Part shown: in pieces, positions 7,536 to 8,943 of the stretch
How the letters are laid out: each line of letters starts with the position of its first letter
Numbering within the stretch: position 1 is the first letter of the stretch
NCBI GenBank assembly: GCA_024227975.1
Contig: JAAETV010000555.1
Location: forward strand, 1-8,943
DNA: 8,943 nt
Direction: 5' to 3'
Origin: Actinomycetes bacterium
GTDB taxonomy: Bacteria; Actinomycetota; Acidimicrobiia; Acidimicrobiales; SZUA-35
Translations under genes and position numbers: made by a program
The notes under the pieces: generated by a model
What the model was told of the DNA's origin: nothing
The model's database searches: none
The model's input: only the letters and a program-made list of their open reading frames with translations

Positions 7536-8702
7536 ATGGATCTGAAGCTTGACGCCGACGATCTCAACAAGTGTGTCCAATGCGGACTGTGCCTACCGTT
7601 CTGTCCCACTTTTCGGGTGACGGGCGACGAGAGCCGCTCACCTCGGGGTCGGATCGCTCTGATGCGTCACGTCCAGAACCGGGACGCCCCGCTCACCACC
7701 GATGTCTTGGACGCGTTCTCGACCTGTGTCCAGTGCCGGGGCTGTGAACCGGCCTGTCCCAGTTCGGTCCCCTATGGCCACCTCATCGAGCAGACCCGCC
7801 AGACCCTGGCGGCTCAGGGGCACATCACACCCTGGTGGCAGCGGATCGGACTGGCCGCCCTGGCCCAGCCTCGCATGTTGCGCATCGGGTCGTCAGCCCT
7901 TGGTGTGGTTCAGCGGCTCCGCCTGATCCCCCGCCGTCTGGGGCTGCCGTCCGCCTTGCCTATCAAGCGGCAGCCCCATACCTGTTCTGGAGACGACGTC
8001 TATCTGTTCACTGGATGTGTGATGGACGCTTGGCAACGCCAGATTCACCAGGCAAGCCAGGTCGTGCTGGAGGCGGCCGGCTTCGGGGTTGTTCCTAGCG
8101 GAGATGCCGCTCCGTGTTGTGGGGCCCTCCACACCCACGCCGGGCTTGGTGACCAGGCCAGAAAGCTGGCCGAGAAGACGATGGCCAACCTCGGCGGTGA
8201 CCGTCCGATTTTGGTCGACTCTGCCGGCTGCGGGGCCGCCTTGAAGGAATACGGCCACCTGCTCGGGACCCCGAAGGCAGCCCGGTTCTCGAGCCGCGTG
8301 TACGACATCCAGGAGTGGCTGGCTGATCATGTCGGGCGCCTTCCCCCAGTCTCGTCCCCCCTCGACATCACGGTTGCGGTCCAAGATCCGTGCCACCTTC
8401 GCAACGTCCAGCGAGTCCACCAGTCCACTCGGGTTGTGCTCCGGCCCTACGTCAGGGATCTCGTCGAGCTCGACGACGACGGGCTCTGTTGTGGTGCCGG
8501 AGGTGCATACTCGGTCCTGGAACCGGAGCTGGCTGGTCAGATCAGGGACCGCAAGCAATCAGCCATCGAGCGGACCGGGGCTGATGAGGTGGCCAGTGCG
8601 AACCCAGGCTGCTCACTCCACCTGGGAGGGGCCGGAGTCAAGACCTCCCATCCAATGGAGCTCATTGCTCGCTCCATCAGGTCAGCCCAGGGTGGTGAAT
8701 GA
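7536..8702 (+). CDS. glcF: Glycolate oxidase iron-sulfur subunit GlcF
   Basis: The electron-transfer subunit that carries electrons from the GlcD/GlcE flavins, presumably towards the quinone pool at the inner face of the membrane. It has 388 residues (E. coli GlcF 407). Two 4Fe-4S ferredoxin-type motifs lie at the N-terminus: C13, C16, C19, C23 followed by P, and C64, C67, C70, C74 followed by P. Two cysteine-rich CCG domains follow: the first with C161, CCG at 194-196 and C232; the second with C286, CCG at 318-320 and C359. All expected cysteines are present. There is no transmembrane segment, so membrane association would be peripheral. It starts one base after the glcE stop. Its last 21 bases overlap the end of a gene on the opposite strand. 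No malate synthase, permease or glcC regulator gene is visible in the window. Confidence 0.94.
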   Translation: MDLKLDADDLNKCVQCGLCLPFCPTFRVTGDESRSPRGRIALMRHVQNRDAPLTTDVLDAFSTCVQCRGCEPACPSSVPYGHLIEQTRQTLAAQGHITPWWQRIGLAALAQPRMLRIGSSALGVVQRLRLIPRRLGLPSALPIKRQPHTCSGDDVYLFTGCVMDAWQRQIHQASQVVLEAAGFGVVPSGDAAPCCGALHTHAGLGDQARKLAEKTMANLGGDRPILVDSAGCGAALKEYGHLLGTPKAARFSSRVYDIQEWLADHVGRLPPVSSPLDITVAVQDPCHLRNVQRVHQSTRVVLRPYVRDLVELDDDGLCCGAGGAYSVLEPELAGQIRDRKQSAIERTGADEVASANPGCSLHLGGAGVKTSHPMELIARSIRSAQGGE

Positions 8703-8943
8703 CACGGTCCTGTGAGCGGTGGAGGATCCGCTGGTGGCAGTGATCGTCACCGCGTAGCTGGTGGCGGGTTCGAGCGCTTCGGTGACGACCCCCAGGAGCA
8801 GCACATGGGCATCGTTGCAGTCCGACCCACCGCTGATGATGCTTCTCCCGCCCCCGGTCGGGCCGTAGGAGAACGTGGCAGTGACACAGGCTGAGCTTTC
8901 GAAGCGGATCTGGGCTGATGTCGGTCTGATCTTGTCTGCCCTG
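8682..8943 (-). CDS. C-terminal part of a protein with a fibronectin type III-like domain (5'-partial)
   Basis: On the minus strand a frame is open from the window edge to TGA at 8684-8682, giving the last 86 residues of a protein whose start lies beyond base 8943. Numbered from the edge, the sequence has an Ig-like/FN3 beta-sandwich pattern: TSAQIRFESSACVTATFSYG (8-27) as early strands, then LEPATSYAVTITATS (57-71), which carries the hallmark L-x-P-x-T-x-Y of FN3 domains, and a final strand VSFTTLG (80-86). Two cysteines (19 and 42) could form a disulfide, which would fit a secreted or surface protein. Threonine and serine are abundant. The upstream part is missing, so the protein's function cannot be told; purple acid phosphatase-type N-domains and cell-surface repeat proteins share this fold. 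The gene is convergent with glcF and overlaps it by 21 bases. No terminator hairpin is seen at the junction. Confidence 0.72.
   Translation of the reverse strand, partial: RADKIRPTSAQIRFESSACVTATFSYGPTGGGRSIISGGSDCNDAHVLLLGVVTEALEPATSYAVTITATSGSSTAHRTVSFTTLG

Noticed and set aside
7893..8558. 221-residue minus-strand frame inside glcF
   Set aside because: Antisense to fully conserved iron-sulfur and CCG motifs; no family resemblance of its own.
8712..8894. 60-residue plus-strand frame after glcF
   Set aside because: Low-complexity product; the opposite strand here gives a coherent FN3-like protein.

Overview
The window looks like chromosomal DNA of a GC-rich bacterium, most likely an actinomycete. 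The evidence is GC-biased third codon positions, GTG starts on two of the genes, tight gene packing, and the sequence style of the metallo-hydrolase. Assignment to a class (Acidimicrobiia would fit) is a guess. I see no insertion sequence, phage gene, CRISPR array, tRNA or rRNA. Most of the window is ordinary metabolic content and I do not see a convincing undescribed system.

Layout: (1) Bases 1-3489, plus strand: a single-chain indolepyruvate ferredoxin oxidoreductase whose first few codons lie outside the window. (2) Bases 3490-3790: a 301-base gap between convergent genes with no credible gene. It carries a strong GC-rich hairpin at 3563-3599, a probable terminator, and a short direct repeat. 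(3) Bases 3791-4924, minus strand: a metallo-beta-lactamase-fold hydrolase with all zinc ligands and a probable C-terminal winged-helix domain. (4) Bases 4925-5075: a divergent promoter region. (5) Bases 5076-8702, plus strand: a complete, tightly coupled glcD-glcE-glcF set encoding a glycolate (or D-lactate/2-hydroxyacid) oxidase. It has two FAD-binding subunits and one iron-sulfur subunit; the genes overlap by 4 bases or are separated by 1 base. (6) Bases 8682-8943, minus strand: the C-terminal end of a further gene, not visible as a start-to-stop reading frame because it runs off the edge. It encodes a fibronectin type III-like domain and overlaps the end of glcF tail to tail by 21 bases.

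How the genes work together: GlcDEF should oxidise a D-2-hydroxyacid and pass electrons through the iron-sulfur clusters of GlcF towards the respiratory chain. The divergent hydrolase shares its promoter region with glcDEF. A glyoxalase II-like or thioester hydrolase releasing a hydroxyacid that GlcDEF then oxidises is an attractive but unproven link. The 2-oxoacid:ferredoxin oxidoreductase is convergent with the hydrolase, ends in its own hairpin and is probably a separate transcription unit for aromatic amino-acid catabolism.
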